Shown here: positions 49,551 to 62,800 of the stretch, piece by piece
Numbering within the stretch: position 1 is the stretch's first letter
Layout of the letters: every line of letters starts with the position of its first letter
Source of the DNA: Auanema rhodensis
Taxonomy: Eukaryota > Nematoda > Chromadorea > Rhabditida > Rhabditidae
Assembly (NCBI GenBank): GCA_964057225.1
Contig: OZ059900.1
Location: 25,125,638-25,189,637, forward strand
Length of the DNA: 64,000 nucleotides
Reading direction: 5' to 3'
Translations under genes and position numbers: made by a program
Notes under the pieces: model-generated
Database searches by the model: none
Told to the model about the DNA's origin: nothing
Seen by the model: the letters and a program-made list of their open reading frames with translations, nothing else

Positions 49551-50576
49551 CAGCGAAATTTCCAAAAACTGGTTTTCCAGCATAATAAAATATTTCTCAT
49601 ATGAAAAACTGTGTTTTTGTATTTTTCTAGTGTTCAGCATGTAAAATGCTTCATTTTAGTATATAGCACACTGAAATTTGTTGCATTTGACGACTCATAT
49701 GAACAAAAATTGATTTTATCAATATTAGCCATAAGGGGCGTGCCCTCAGAATATGCTAATTTCCTTAATTTTCTAACCCCTGTTTTTTTGTCGTGAAAGT
49801 GGAACTAGACGTTGTACGAACAATTTTGAGCTAGGTTTCATTGACATTGCATGAGTTTGAACACATGAAATCGTAAGTCAAAACCTTGTTTACAGCGAAA
49901 TTTCCAAAAACTGGTTTTCCAGCATAATAAAATATTTCTCATGGGAAATACAGTGTTTTTGTATTTTTTTAGTGTTCAGCATGTAAAATGCGTCATTTTA
50001 GTATGTAAAACGCTGAAATTCGTTGCATTTGACGACTCATATGAACAAAAATCGATTTTATCAATATTAGCCATAAGGGGCGTGCCCTCAGAATATGCTA
50101 ATTTCCTTAATTTTCTAACCCCTGTTTTTTTGTCGTGAAAGTGGAACTAGACGTTGTACGAACAATTTTGAGCTAGGTTTCATTGACATTGCATGAGTTT
50201 GAACACATGAAATCGTAAGTCAAAACCTTGTTTACAGCGAAATTTCCAAAAACTGGTTTTCCAGCATAATAAAATATTTCTCAAGGGAAAAACTGTGTTT
50301 TTATATTTTTCTAGTGTTCAGCATGTGAAATGCTTAATTTTAGTATGTAACACGCTGAAATTTGTTGCATTTGACGACTCATATGAACAAAAATCGATTT
50401 AATCAATATTAGCCATAAGGGGCGTGCCCTCAGAATATGCTAATTTCCTTAATTTTCTAACCCCTGTTTTTTTGTCGTGAAAGTGGAACTAGACGTTGTA
50501 CGAACAATTTTGAGCTAGGTTTCATTGACATTGCATGAGTTTGAACACATGAAATCGTAAGTCAAAACCTTGTTTA
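49209..50576 (+). repeat. Wt-T-X-Wt block, right copy
   Basis: It matches the block at 33135-34502, including the CATATGAAAAACT variant in T and T129 in the second Wt. It continues from a local series of T-X-Wt trimers on its left. On its right lies a Z-like monomer (50577) with T161, T167 and C276, directly before domain C. Confidence 0.91.
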
Positions 50577-50918
50577 CAGCGAAATTTCCAAAAACTGGTT
50601 TTCCAGCATAATAAAATATTTCTCATGGGAAATACTGTGTTTTTGTATTTTTCTAGTGTTCAGCATGTAAAATGCTTCATTTTAGTATGTAACACGCTGA
50701 AATTCGTTGCATTTGACGACTCATATGAACAAAAATTGATTTTATCAATATTAGCCATAAGGGGCGTGCCCTCAGAATATGCTAATTTCCTTAATTTTCT
50801 AACCCCTGTTTTTTTGTCGTGAAAGTGGAACTAGACGTTGTACGAACAATTCTGAGCTAGGTTTCATTGACATTGCATGAGTTTGAACACATGAAATCGT
50901 AAGTCAAAACCTTGTTTA

Positions 50919-51602
50919 CAGCGAAATTTCCAAAAACTGGTTTTCCAGCATAATAAAATATTTCTCATGGGAAATACTGTGTTTTTGTATTTTTTTAGTG
51001 TTCAGCATGTAAAATGCGTCATTTTAGTATGTAAAACGCTGAAATTCGTTGCATTTGACGACTCATATGAACAAAAATCGATTTTATCAATATTAGCCAT
51101 AAGGGGTGTGCCCTCAGAATATGCTGATTTCCTTAATTTTCTAACCCCTGTTTTTTTGTCGTGAAAGTGGAACTAGACGTTGTACGAACAATTTTGAGCT
51201 AGGTTTCATTGACATTGCATGAGTTTGAACACATGAAATCGTAAGTCAAAACCTTGTTTACAGCGAAATTTCCAAAAACTGGTTTTCCAGCATAATAAAA
51301 TATTTCTCATGGGAAATACTGTGTTTTTGTATTTTTTTAGTGTTCAGCATGTAAAATGCGTCATTTTAGTATGTAAAACGCTGAAATTCGTTGCATTTGA
51401 CGACTCATATGAACAAAAATTGATTTTATCAATATTAGCCATAAGGGGTGTGCCCTCAGAATATGCTGATTTCCTTAATTTTCTAACCCCTGTTTTTTTG
51501 TCGTGAAAGTGGAACTAGACGTTGTACGAACAATTTTGAGCTAGGTTTCATTGACATTGCATGAGTTTGAACACATGAAATCGTAAGTCAAAACCTTGTT
51601 TA
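50919..51602 (+). repeat. Representative X2a-X2b monomer pair
   Basis: Two adjacent monomers with T77, G100, A117 and T167 but with T60, plus T189 (GGGGTGTG) and G208 (ATGCTGAT). X2b adds T161. The same pair recurs at 54681 and 59811. T189 and G208 are the only class markers between p180 and p208, and T189 disrupts the G+C island dyad. Confidence 0.92.
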
Positions 51603-52628
51603 CAGCGAAATTTCCAAAAACTGGTTTTCCAGCATAATACAATATTTCTCATGGGAAATACTGTGTTTTTGTATTTTTCTAGTGTTCAGAATGTAGAATG
51701 CTTCATTTTAGTATGTAACACGCTGAAATTCGTTGCATTTGACGACTCATATGAACAAAAATCGATTTAATCAATATAAGCCATAAGGGGCGTGCCCTCA
51801 GAATATGCTAATTTCCTTAATTTTCTAACCCCTGTTTTTTTGTCGTGAAAGTGGAACTAGACGTTGTACGAACAATTTTGAGCTAGGTTTCATTGACATT
51901 GCATGAGTTTGAACACATGAAATCGTAAGTCAAAACCTTGTTTACAGCGAAATTTCCAAAAACTGGTTTTCCAGCATAATAAAATATTTCTCATGGGAAA
52001 TACTGTGTTTTTGTATTTTTCTAGTGTTCAGCATGTAAAATGCTTCATTTTAGTATGTAACACGCTGAAATTCGTTGCATTTGACGACTCATATGAACAA
52101 AAATCGATTTAATCAATATTAGCCATAAGGGGCGTGCCCTCAGAATATGCTAATTTCCTTAATTTTCTAACCCCTGTTTTTTTGTCGTGAAAGTGGAACT
52201 AGACAATGTACGAACAATTTTGAGCTAGGTTTCATTGACATTGCATGAGTTTGAACACATGAAATCGTAAGTCAAAACCTTGTTTACAGCGAAATTTCCA
52301 AAAACTGGTTTTCCAGCATAATAAAATATTTCTCATGGGAAATACTGTGTTTTTGTATTTTTCTAGTGTTCAGCATGTAAAATGCTTCATTTTAGTATGT
52401 AACACGCTGAAATTCGTTGCATTTGACGACTCATATGAACAAAAATCGATTTAATCAATATTAGCCATAAGGGGCGTGCCCTCAGAATATGCTAATTTCC
52501 TTAATTTTCTAACCCCTGTTTTTTTGTCGTGAAAGTGGAACTAGACGTTGTACGAACAATTTTGAGCTAGGTTTCATTGACATTGCATGAGTTTGAACAC
52601 ATGAAATCGTAAGTCAAAACCTTGTTTA

Positions 52629-52970
52629 CAGCGAAATTTCCAAAAACTGGTTTTCCAGCATAATAAAATATTTCTCATGGGAAAAACTGTGTTTTTGTAT
52701 TTTTCTAGTGTTCAGCATGTAAAATGCTTCATTTTAGTATGTAACACGCTGAAATTTGTTGCATTTGACGACTCATATGAACAAAAATCGATTTAATCAA
52801 TATTAGCCATAAGGGGCGTGCCCTCAGAATATGCTAATTTCCTTAATTTTCTAACCCCTGTTTTTTTGTCGTGAAAGTGGAACTAGACGTTGTACGAACA
52901 ATTTTGAGCTAGGTTTCATTGACATTGCATGAGTTTGAACACATGAAATCGTAAGTCAAAACCTTGTTTA
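52629..52970 (+). repeat. Representative monomer, class V
   Basis: It differs from Z only at A57 and T129, and is confined to domain C. T129 turns TTCGTTG into TTTGTTG. Three V copies per HOR unit sit at slots 6, 9 and 11 of the 11-mer. Confidence 0.9.
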
Positions 52971-53312
52971 CAGCGAAATTTCCAAAAACTGGTTTTCCAG
53001 CATAATAAAATATTTCTCATGGGAAATACTGTGTTTTTGTATTTTTCTAGTGTTCAGCATGTAAAATGCTTCATTTTAGTATGTAACACGCTGAAATTCG
53101 TTGCATTTGACGACTCATATGAACAAAAATCGATTTAATCAATATTAGCCATAAGGGGCGTGCCCTCAGAATATGCTAATTTCCTTAATTTTCTAACCCC
53201 TGTTTTTTTGTCGTGAAAGTGGAACTAGACGTTGTACGAACAATTTTGAGCTAGGTTTCATTGACATTGCATGAGTTTGAACACATGAAATCGTAAGTCA
53301 AAACCTTGTTTA

Positions 53313-53654
53313 CAGCGAAATTTCCAAAAACTGGTTTTCCAGCATAATAAAATATTTCTCATGGGAAATACTGTGTTTTTGTATTTTTCTAGTGTTCAGC
53401 AGGTAAAATGCTTCATTTTAGTATGTAACACGCTGAAATTCGTTGCATTTGACGACTCATATGAACAAAAATCGATTTAATCAATATTAGCCATAAGGGG
53501 CGTGCCCTCATAATATGCTAATTTCCTTAATTTTCTAACCCCTGTTTTTTTGTCGTGAAAGTGGAACTAGACGTTGTACGAACAATTTTGAGCTAGGTTT
53601 CATTGACATTGCATGAGTTTGAACACATGAAATCGTAAGTCAAAACCTTGTTTA
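53313..53654 (+). repeat. Representative monomer, class U
   Basis: It is Z with a single class marker, G90 (CAGG for CATG). Copies occur twice per domain C unit, at slots 8 and 10 of the 11-mer, giving six in all. This copy also has a private T at about 53511 (CATAATATGC). Confidence 0.88.
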
Positions 53655-54680
53655 CAGCGAAATTTCCAAAAACTGGTTTTCCAGCATAATAAAATATTTC
53701 TCATGGGAAAAACTGTGTTTTTGTATTTTTCTAGTGTTCAGCATGTAAAATGCTTCATTTTAGTATGTAACACGCTGAAATTTGTTGCATTTGACGACTC
53801 ATATGAACAAAAATCGATTTAATCAATATTAGCCATAAGGGGCGTGCCCTCAGAATATGCTAATTTCCTTAATTTTCTAACCCCTGTTTTTTTGTCGTGA
53901 AAGTGGAACTAGACGTTGTACGAACAATTTTGAGCTAGGTTTCATTGACATTGCATGAGTTTGAACACATGAAATCGTAAGTCAAAACCTTGTTTACAGC
54001 GAAATTTCCAAAAACTGGTTTTCCAGCATAATAAAATATTTCTCATGGGAAATACTGTGTTTTTGTATTTTTCTAGTGTTCAGCAGGTAAAATGCTTCAT
54101 TTTAGTATGTAACACGCTGAAATTCGTTGCATTTGACGACTCATATGAACAAAAATCGATTTAATCAATATTAGCCATAAGGGGCGTGCCCTCAGAATAT
54201 GCTAATTTCCTTAATTTTCTAACCCCTGTTTTTTTGTCGTGAAAGTGGAACTAGACGTTGTACGAACAATTTTGAGCTAGGTTTCATTGACATTGCATGA
54301 GTTTGAACACATGAAATCGTAAGTCAAAACCTTGTTTACAGCGAAATTTCCAAAAACTGGTTTTCCAGCATAATAAAATATTTCTCATGGGAAAAACTGT
54401 GTTTTTGTATTTTTCTAGTGTTCAGCATGTAAAATGCTTCATTTTAGTATGTAACACGCTGAAATTTGTTGCATTTGACGACTCATATGAACAAAAATCG
54501 ATTTAATCAATATTAGCCATAAGGGGCGTGCCCTCAGAATATGCTAATTTCCTTAATTTTCTAACCCCTGTTTTTTTGTCGTGAAAGTGGAACTAGACGT
54601 TGTACGAACAATTCTGAGCTAGGTTTCATTGACATTGCATGAGTTTGAACACATGAAATCGTAAGTCAAAACCTTGTTTA

Positions 54681-57600
54681 CAGCGAAATTTCCAAAAACT
54701 GGTTTTCCAGCATAATAAAATATTTCTCATGGGAAATACTGTGTTTTTGTATTTTTTTAGTGTTCAGCATGTAAAATGCGTCATTTTAGTATGTAAAACG
54801 CTGAAATTCGTTGCATTTGACGACTCATATGAACAAAAATCGATTTTATCAATATTAGCCATAAGGGGTGTGCCCTCAGAATATGCTGATTTCCTTAATT
54901 TTCTAACCCCTGTTTTTTTGTCGTGAAAGTGGAACTAGACGTTGTACGAACAATTTTGAGCTAGGTTTCATTGACATTGCATGAGTTTGAACACATGAAA
55001 TCGTAAGTCAAAACCTTGTTTACAGCGAAATTTCCAAAAACTGGTTTTCCAGCATAATAAAATATTTCTCATGGGAAATACTGTGTTTTTGTATTTTTTT
55101 AGTGTTCAGCATGTAAAATGCGTCATTTTAGTATGTAAAACGCTGAAATTCGTTGCATTTGACGACTCATATGAACAAAAATTGATTTTATCAATATTAG
55201 CCATAAGGGGTGTGCCCTCAGAATATGCTGATTTCCTTAATTTTCTAACCCCTGTTTTTTTGTCGTGAAAGTGGAACTAGACGTTGTACGAACAATTTTG
55301 AGCTAGGTTTCATTGACATTGCATGAGTTTGAACACATGAAATCGTAAGTCAAAACCTTGTTTACAGCGAAATTTCCAAAAACTGGTTTTCCAGCATAAT
55401 ACAATATTTCTCATGGGAAATACTGTGTTTTTGTATTTTTCTAGTGTTCAGAATGTAGAATGCTTCATTTCAGTATGTAACACGCTGAAATTCGTTGCAT
55501 TTGACGACTCATATGAACAAAAATCGATTTAATCAATATTAGTCATAAGGGGCGTGCCCTCAGAATATGCTAATTTCCTTAATTTTCTAACCCCTGTTTT
55601 TTTGTCGTGAAAGTGGAACTAGACGTTGTACGAACAATTTTGAGCTAGGTTTCATTGACATTGCATGAGTTTGAACACATGAAATCGTAAGTCAAAACCT
55701 TGTTTACAGCGAAATTTCCAAAAACTGGTTTTCCAGCATAATAAAATATTTCTCATGGGAAATACTGTGTTTTTGTATTTTTCTAGTGTTCAGCATGTAA
55801 AATGCTTCATTTTAGTATGTAACACGCTGAAATTCGTTGCATTTGACGACTCATATGAACAAAAATCGATTTAATCAATATTAGCCATAAGGGGCGTGCC
55901 CTCAGAATATGCTAATTTCCTTAATTTTCTAACCCCTGTTTTTTTGTCGTGAAAGTGGAACTAGACAATGTACGAACAATTTTGAGCTAGGTTTCATTGA
56001 CATTGCATGAGTTTGAACACATGAAATCGTAAGTCAAAACCTTGTTTACAGCGAAATTTCCAAAAACTGGTTTTCCAGCATAATAAAATATTTCTCATGG
56101 GAAATACTGTGTTTTTGTATTTTTCTAGTGTTCAGCATGTAAAATGCTTCATTTTAGTATGTAACACGCTGAAATTCGTTGCATTTGACGACTCATATGA
56201 ACAAAAATCGATTTAATCAATATTAGCCATAAGGGGCGTGCCCTCAGAATATGCTGATTTCCTTAATTTTCTAACCCCTGTTTTTTTGTCGTGAAAGTGG
56301 AACTAGACGTTGTACGAACAATTTTGAGCTAGGTTTCATTGACATTGCATCAGTTTGAACACATGAAATCGTAAGTCAAAACCTTGTTTACAGCGAAATT
56401 TCCAAAAACTGGTTTTCCAGCATAATACAATATTTCTCATGGGAAATACTGTGTTTTTGTATTTTTCTAGTGTTCAGAATGTAGAATGCTTCATTTTAGT
56501 ATGTAACACGCTGAAATTCGTTGCATTTGACGACTCATATGAACAAAAATCGATTTAATCAATATTAGCCATAAGGGGCGTGCCCTCAGAATATGCTAAT
56601 TTCCTTAATTTTCTAACCCCTGTTTTTTTGTCGTGAAAGTGGAACTAGACGTTGTACGAACAATTTTGAGCTAGGTTTCATTGACATTGCATGAGTTTGA
56701 ACACATGAAATCGTAAGTCAAAACCTTGTTTACAGCGAAATTTCCAAAAACTGGTTTTCCAGCATAATAAAATATTTCTCATGGGAAATACTGTGTTTTT
56801 GTATTTTTCTAGTGTTCAGCATGTAAAATGCTTCATTTTAGTATGTAACACGCTGAAATTCGTTGCATTTGACGACTCATATGAACAAAAATCGATTTAA
56901 TCAATATTAGCCATAAGGGGCGTGCCCTCAGAATATGCTAATTTCCTTAATTTTCTAACCCCTGTTTTTTTGTCGTGAAAGTGGAACTAGACGTTGTACG
57001 AACAATTTTGAGCTAGGTTTCATTGACATTGCATGAGTTTGAACACATGAAATCGTAAGTCAAAACCTTGTTTACAGCGAAATTTCCAAAAACTGGTTTT
57101 CCAGCATAATAAAATATTTCTCATGGGAAATACTGTGTTTTTGTATTTTTCTAGTGTTCAGCATGTAAAATGCTTCATTTTAGTATGTAACACGCTGAAA
57201 TTCGTTGCATTTGACGACTCATATGAACAAAAATCGATTTAATCAATATTAGCCATAAGGGGCGTGCCCTCAGAATATGCTAATTTCCTTAATTTTCTAA
57301 CCCCTGTTTTTTTGTCGTGAAAGTGGAACTAGACAATGTACGAACAATTTTGAGCTAGGTTTCATTGACATTGCATGAGTTTGAACACATGAAATCGTAA
57401 GTCAAAACCTTGTTTACAGCGAAATTTCCAAAAACTGGTTTTCCAGCATAATAAAATATTTCTCATGGGAAATACTGTGTTTTTGTATTTTTCTAGTGTT
57501 CAGCATGTAAAATGCTTCATTTTAGTATGTAACACGCTGAAATTCGTTGCATTTGACGACTCATATGAACAAAAATCGATTTAATCAATATTAGCCATAA

Positions 57601-59810
57601 GGGGCGTGCCCTCAGAATATGCTAATTTCCTTAATTTTCTAACCCCTGTTTTTTTGTCGTGAAAGTGGAACTAGACGTTGTACGAACAATTTTGAGCTAG
57701 GTTTCATTGACATTGCATGAGTTTGAACACATGAAATCGTAAGTCAAAACCTTGTTTACAGCGAAATTTCCAAAAACTGGTTTTCCAGCATAATAAAATA
57801 TTTCTCATGGGAAAAACTGTGTTTTTGTATTTTTCTAGTGTTCAGCATGTAAAATGCTTCATTTTAGTATGTAACACGCTGAAATTTGTTGCATTTGACG
57901 ACTCATATGAACAAAAATCGATTTAATCAATATTAGCCATAAGGGGCGTGCCCTCAGAATATGCTAATTTCCTTAATTTTCTAACCCCTGTTTTTTTGTC
58001 GTGAAAGTGGAACTAGACGTTGTACGAACAATTTTGAGCTAGGTTTCATTGACATTGCATGAGTTTGAACACATGAAATCGTAAGTCAAAACCTTGTTTA
58101 CAGCGAAATTTCCAAAAACTGGTTTTCCAGCATAATAAAATATTTCTCATGGGAAATACTGTGTTTTTGTATTTTTCTAGTGTTCAGCATGTAAAATGCT
58201 TCATTTTAGTATGTAACACGCTGAAATTCGTTGCATTTGACGACTCATATGAACAAAAATCGATTTAATCAATATTAGCCATAAGGGGCGTGCCCTCAGA
58301 ATATGCTAATTTCCTTAATTTTCTAACCCCTGTTTTTTTGTCGTGAAAGTGGAACTAGACGTTGTACGAACAATTTTGAGCTAGGTTTCATTGACATTGC
58401 ATGAGTTTGAACACATGAAATCGTAAGTCAAAACCTTGTTTACAGCGAAATTTCCAAAAACTGGTTTTCCAGCATAATAAAATATTTCTCATGGGAAATA
58501 CTGTGTTTTTGTATTTTTCTAGTGTTCAGCAGGTAAAATGCTTCATTTTAGTATGTAACACGCTGAAATTCGTTGCATTTGACGACTCATATGAACAAAA
58601 ATCGATTTAATCAATATTAGCCATAAGGGGCGTGCCCTCAGAATATGCTAATTTCCTTAATTTTCTAACCCCTGTTTTTTTGTCGTGAAAGTGGAACTAG
58701 ACGTTGTACGAACAATTTTGAGCTAGGTTTCATTGACATTGCATGAGTTTGAACACATGAAATCGTAAGTCAAAACCTTGTTTACAGCGAAATTTCCAAA
58801 AACTGGTTTTCCAGCATAATAAAATATTTCTCATGGGAAAAACTGTGTTTTTGTATTTTTCTAGTGTTCAGCATGTAAAATGCTTCATTTTAGTATGTAA
58901 CACGCTGAAATTTGTTGCATTTGACGACTCATATGAACAAAAATCGATTTAATCAATATTAGCCATAAGGGGCGTGCCCTCAGAATATGCTAATTTCCTT
59001 AATTTTCTAACCCCTGTTTTTTTGTCGTGAAAGTGGAACTAGACGTTGTACGAACAATTTTGAGCTAGGTTTCATTGACATTGCATGAGTTTGAACACAT
59101 GAAATCGTAAGTCAAAACCTTGTTTACAGCGAAATTTCCAAAAACTGGTTTTCCAGCATAATAAAATATTTCTCATGGGAAATACTGTGTTTTTGTATTT
59201 TTCTAGTGTTCAGCAGGTAAAATGCTTCATTTTAGTATGTAACACGCTGAAATTCGTTGCATTTGACGACTCATATGAACAAAAATCGATTTAATCAATA
59301 TTAGCCATAAGGGGCGTGCCCTCAGAATATGCTAATTTCCTTAATTTTCTAACCCCTGTTTTTTTGTCGTGAAAGTGGAACTAGACGTTGTACGAACAAT
59401 TTTGAGCTAGGTTTCATTGACATTGCATGAGTTTGAACACATGAAATCGTAAGTCAAAACCTTGTTTACAGCGAAATTTCCAAAAACTGGTTTTCCAGCA
59501 TAATAAAATATTTCTCATGGGAAAAACTGTGTTTTTGTATTTTTCTAGTGTTCAGCATGTAAAATGCTTCATTTTAGTATGTAACACGCTGAAATTTGTT
59601 GCATTTGACGACTCATATGAACAAAAATCGATTTAATCAATATTAGCCATAAGGGGCGTGCCCTCAGAATATGCTAATTTCCTTAATTTTCTAACCCCTG
59701 TTTTTTTGTCGTGAAAGTGGAACTAGACGTTGTACGAACAATTCTGAGCTAGGTTTCATTGACATTGCATGAGTTTGAACACATGAAATCGTAAGTCAAA
59801 ACCTTGTTTA
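54681..59810 (+). repeat. Domain C HOR copy 2, expanded to 15 monomers (5130 bp)
   Basis: Order X2a X2b Y' Zp Z Y' Z Zp Z V Z U V U V. Compared with copy 1 there is an internal gain of four monomers. The Zp dinucleotide marker occurs twice, at 55967-55968 and 57335-57336, 1368 bp (4 monomers) apart. The last V carries C276 at 59744. The second Z (56049-56390) has private changes (G208, and C for G in GCATCAGTTT), so the duplicated pieces have since diverged or recombined. Confidence 0.92.
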
Positions 59811-62800
59811 CAGCGAAATTTCCAAAAACTGGTTTTCCAGCATAATAAAATATTTCTCATGGGAAATACTGTGTTTTTGTATTTTTTTAGTGTTCAGCAT
59901 GTAAAATGCGTCATTTTAGTATGTAAAACGCTGAAATTCGTTGCATTTGACGACTCATATGAACAAAAATCGATTTTATCAATATTAGCCATAAGGGGTG
60001 TGCCCTCAGAATATGCTGATTTCCTTAATTTTCTAACCCCTGTTTTTTTGTCGTGAAAGTGGAACTAGACGTTGTACGAACAATTTTGAGCTAGGTTTCA
60101 TTGACATTGCATGAGTTTGAACACATGAAATCGTAAGTCAAAACCTTGTTTACAGCGAAATTTCCAAAAACTGGTTTTCCAGCATAATAAAATATTTCTC
60201 ATGGGAAATACTGTGTTTTTGTATTTTTTTAGTGTTCAGCATGTAAAATGCGTCATTTTAGTATGTAAAACGCTGAAATTCGTTGCATTTGACGACTCAT
60301 ATGAACAAAAATTGATTTTATCAATATTAGCCATAAGGGGTGTGCCCTCAGAATATGCTGATTTCCTTAATTTTCTAACCCCTGTTTTTTTGTCGTGAAA
60401 GTGGAACTAGACGTTGTACGAACAATTGTGAGCTAGGTTTCATTGACATTGCATGAGTTTGAACACATGAAATCGTAAGTCAAAACCTTGTTTACAGCGA
60501 AATTTCCAAAAACTGGTTTTCCAGCATAATACAATATTTCTCATGGGAAAAACTGTGTTTTTGTATTTTTCTAGTGTTCAGAATGTAGAATGCTTCATTT
60601 TAGTATGTAACACGCTGAAATTCGTTGCATTTGACGACTCATATGAACAAAAATCGATTTAATCAATATTAGCCATAAGGGGCGTGCCCTCAGAATATGC
60701 TAATTTCCTTAATTTTCTAACCCCTGTTTTTTTGTCGTGAAAGTGGAACTAGACGTTGTACGAACAATTTTGAGCTAGGTTTCATTGACATTGCATGAGT
60801 TTGAACACATGAAATCGTAAGTCAAAACCTTGTTTACAGCGAAATTTCCAAAAACTGGTTTTCCAGCATAATAAAATATTTCTCATGGGAAATACTGTGT
60901 TTTTGTATTTTTCTAGTGTTCAGCATGTAAAATGCTTCATTTTAGTATGTAACACGCTGAAATTCGTTGCATTTGACGACTCATATGAACAAAAATCGAT
61001 TTAATCAATATTAGCCATAAGGGGCGTGCCCTCAGAATATGCTAATTTCCTTAATTTTCTAACCCCTGTTTTTTTGTCGTGAAAGTGGAACTAGACGTTG
61101 TACGAACAATTTTGAGCTAGGTTTCATTGACATTGCATGAGTTTGAACACATGAAATCGTAAGTCAAAACCTTGTTTACAGCGAAATTTCCAAAAACTGG
61201 TTTTCCAGCATAATAAAATATTTCTCATGGGAAATACTGTGTTTTTGTATTTTTTTAGTGTTCAGCATGTAAAATGCGTCATTTTAGTATGTAACACGCT
61301 GAAATTCGTTGCATTTGACGACTCATATGAACAAAAATCGATTTAATCAATATTAGCCATAAGGGGCGTGCCCTCAGAATATGCTAATTTCCTTAATTTT
61401 CTAACCCCTGTTTTTTTGTCGTGAAAGTGGAACTAGACGTTGTACGAACAATTTTGAGCTAGGTTTCATTGACATTGCATGAGTTTGAACACATGAAATC
61501 GTAAGTCAAAACCTTGTTTACAGCGAAATTTCCAAAAACTGGTTTTCCAGCATAATAAAATATTTCTCATGGGAAAAACTGTGTTTTTGTATTTTTCTAG
61601 TGTTCAGCATGTAAAATGCTTCATTTTAGTATGTAACACGCTGAAATTTGTTGCATTTGACGACTCATATGAACAAAAATCGATTTAATCAATATTAGCC
61701 ATAAGGGGCGTGCCCTCAGAATATGCTAATTTCCTTAATTTTCTAACCCCTGTTTTTTTGTCGTGAAAGTGGAACTAGACGTTGTACGAACAATTTTGAG
61801 CTAGGTTTCATTGACATTGCATGAGTTTGAACACATGAAATCGTAAGTCAAAACCTTGTTTACAGCGAAATTTCCAAAAACTGGTTTTCCAGCATAATAA
61901 AATATTTCTCATGGGAAATACTGTGTTTTTGTATTTTTCTAGTGTTCAGCATGTAAAATGCTTCATTTTAGTATGTAACACGCTGAAATTCGTTGCATTT
62001 GACGACTCATATGAACAAAAATCGATTTAATCAATATTAGCCATAAGGGGCGTGCCCTCAGAATATGCTAATTTCCTTAATTTTCTAACCCCTGTTTTTT
62101 TGTCGTGAAAGTGGAACTAGACGTTGTACGAACAATTTTGAGCTAGGTTTCATTGACATTGCATGAGTTTGAACACATGAAATCGTAAGTCAAAACCTTG
62201 TTTACAGCGAAATTTCCAAAAACTGGTTTTCCAGCATAATAAAATATTTCTCATGGGAAATACTGTGTTTTTGTATTTTTCTAGTGTTCAGCAGGTAAAA
62301 TGCTTCATTTTAGTATGTAACACGCTGAAATTCGTTGCATTTGACGACTCATATGAACAAAAATCGATTTAATCAATATTAGCCATAAGGGGCGTGCCCT
62401 CAGAATATGCTAATTTCCTTAATTTTCTAACCCCTGTTTTTTTGTCGTGAAAGTGGAACTAGACGTTGTACGAACAATTTTGAGCTAGGTTTCATTGACA
62501 TTGCATGAGTTTGAACACATGAAATCGTAAGTCAAAACCTTGTTTACAGCGAAATTTCCAAAAACTGGTTTTCCAGCATAATAAAATATTTCTCATGGGA
62601 AAAACTGTGTTTTTGTATTTTTCTAGTGTTCAGCATGTAAAATGCTTCATTTTAGTATGTAACACGCTGAAATTTGTTGCATTTGACGACTCATATGAAC
62701 AAAAATCGATTTAATCAATATTAGCCATAAGGGGCGTGCCCTCAGAATATGCTAATTTCCTTAATTTTCTAACCCCTGTTTTTTTGTCGTGAAAGTGGAA

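Larger units (their letters stand above)
8209..50918 (+). repeat. Domain B: X-Y-Z / X-W-Z trimer HOR
   Basis: X monomers recur mostly every 1026 bp (3 monomers), with occasional spacings of 684 or 1710 bp. The dominant trimer is X-Y-Z; in some trimers W or Wt takes the Y slot. Members of the same class in different trimers are nearly identical, while X, Y and Z differ by 4-9 bases. The domain also contains segmental duplications and hybrid monomers, listed separately. It ends at 50918, where the first X2 monomer appears. Confidence 0.93.
50919..54680 (+). repeat. Domain C HOR copy 1 (11 monomers, 3762 bp)
   Basis: Order X2a X2b Y' Zp Z V Z U V U V. Zp is a Z with a dinucleotide change, AGACAATG for AGACGTTG, at 52205-52206. 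U monomers (CAGG at p87-90) begin at 53313 and 53997. The last V carries C276 (54614), as does the monomer just before this copy (50852). Confidence 0.93.
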
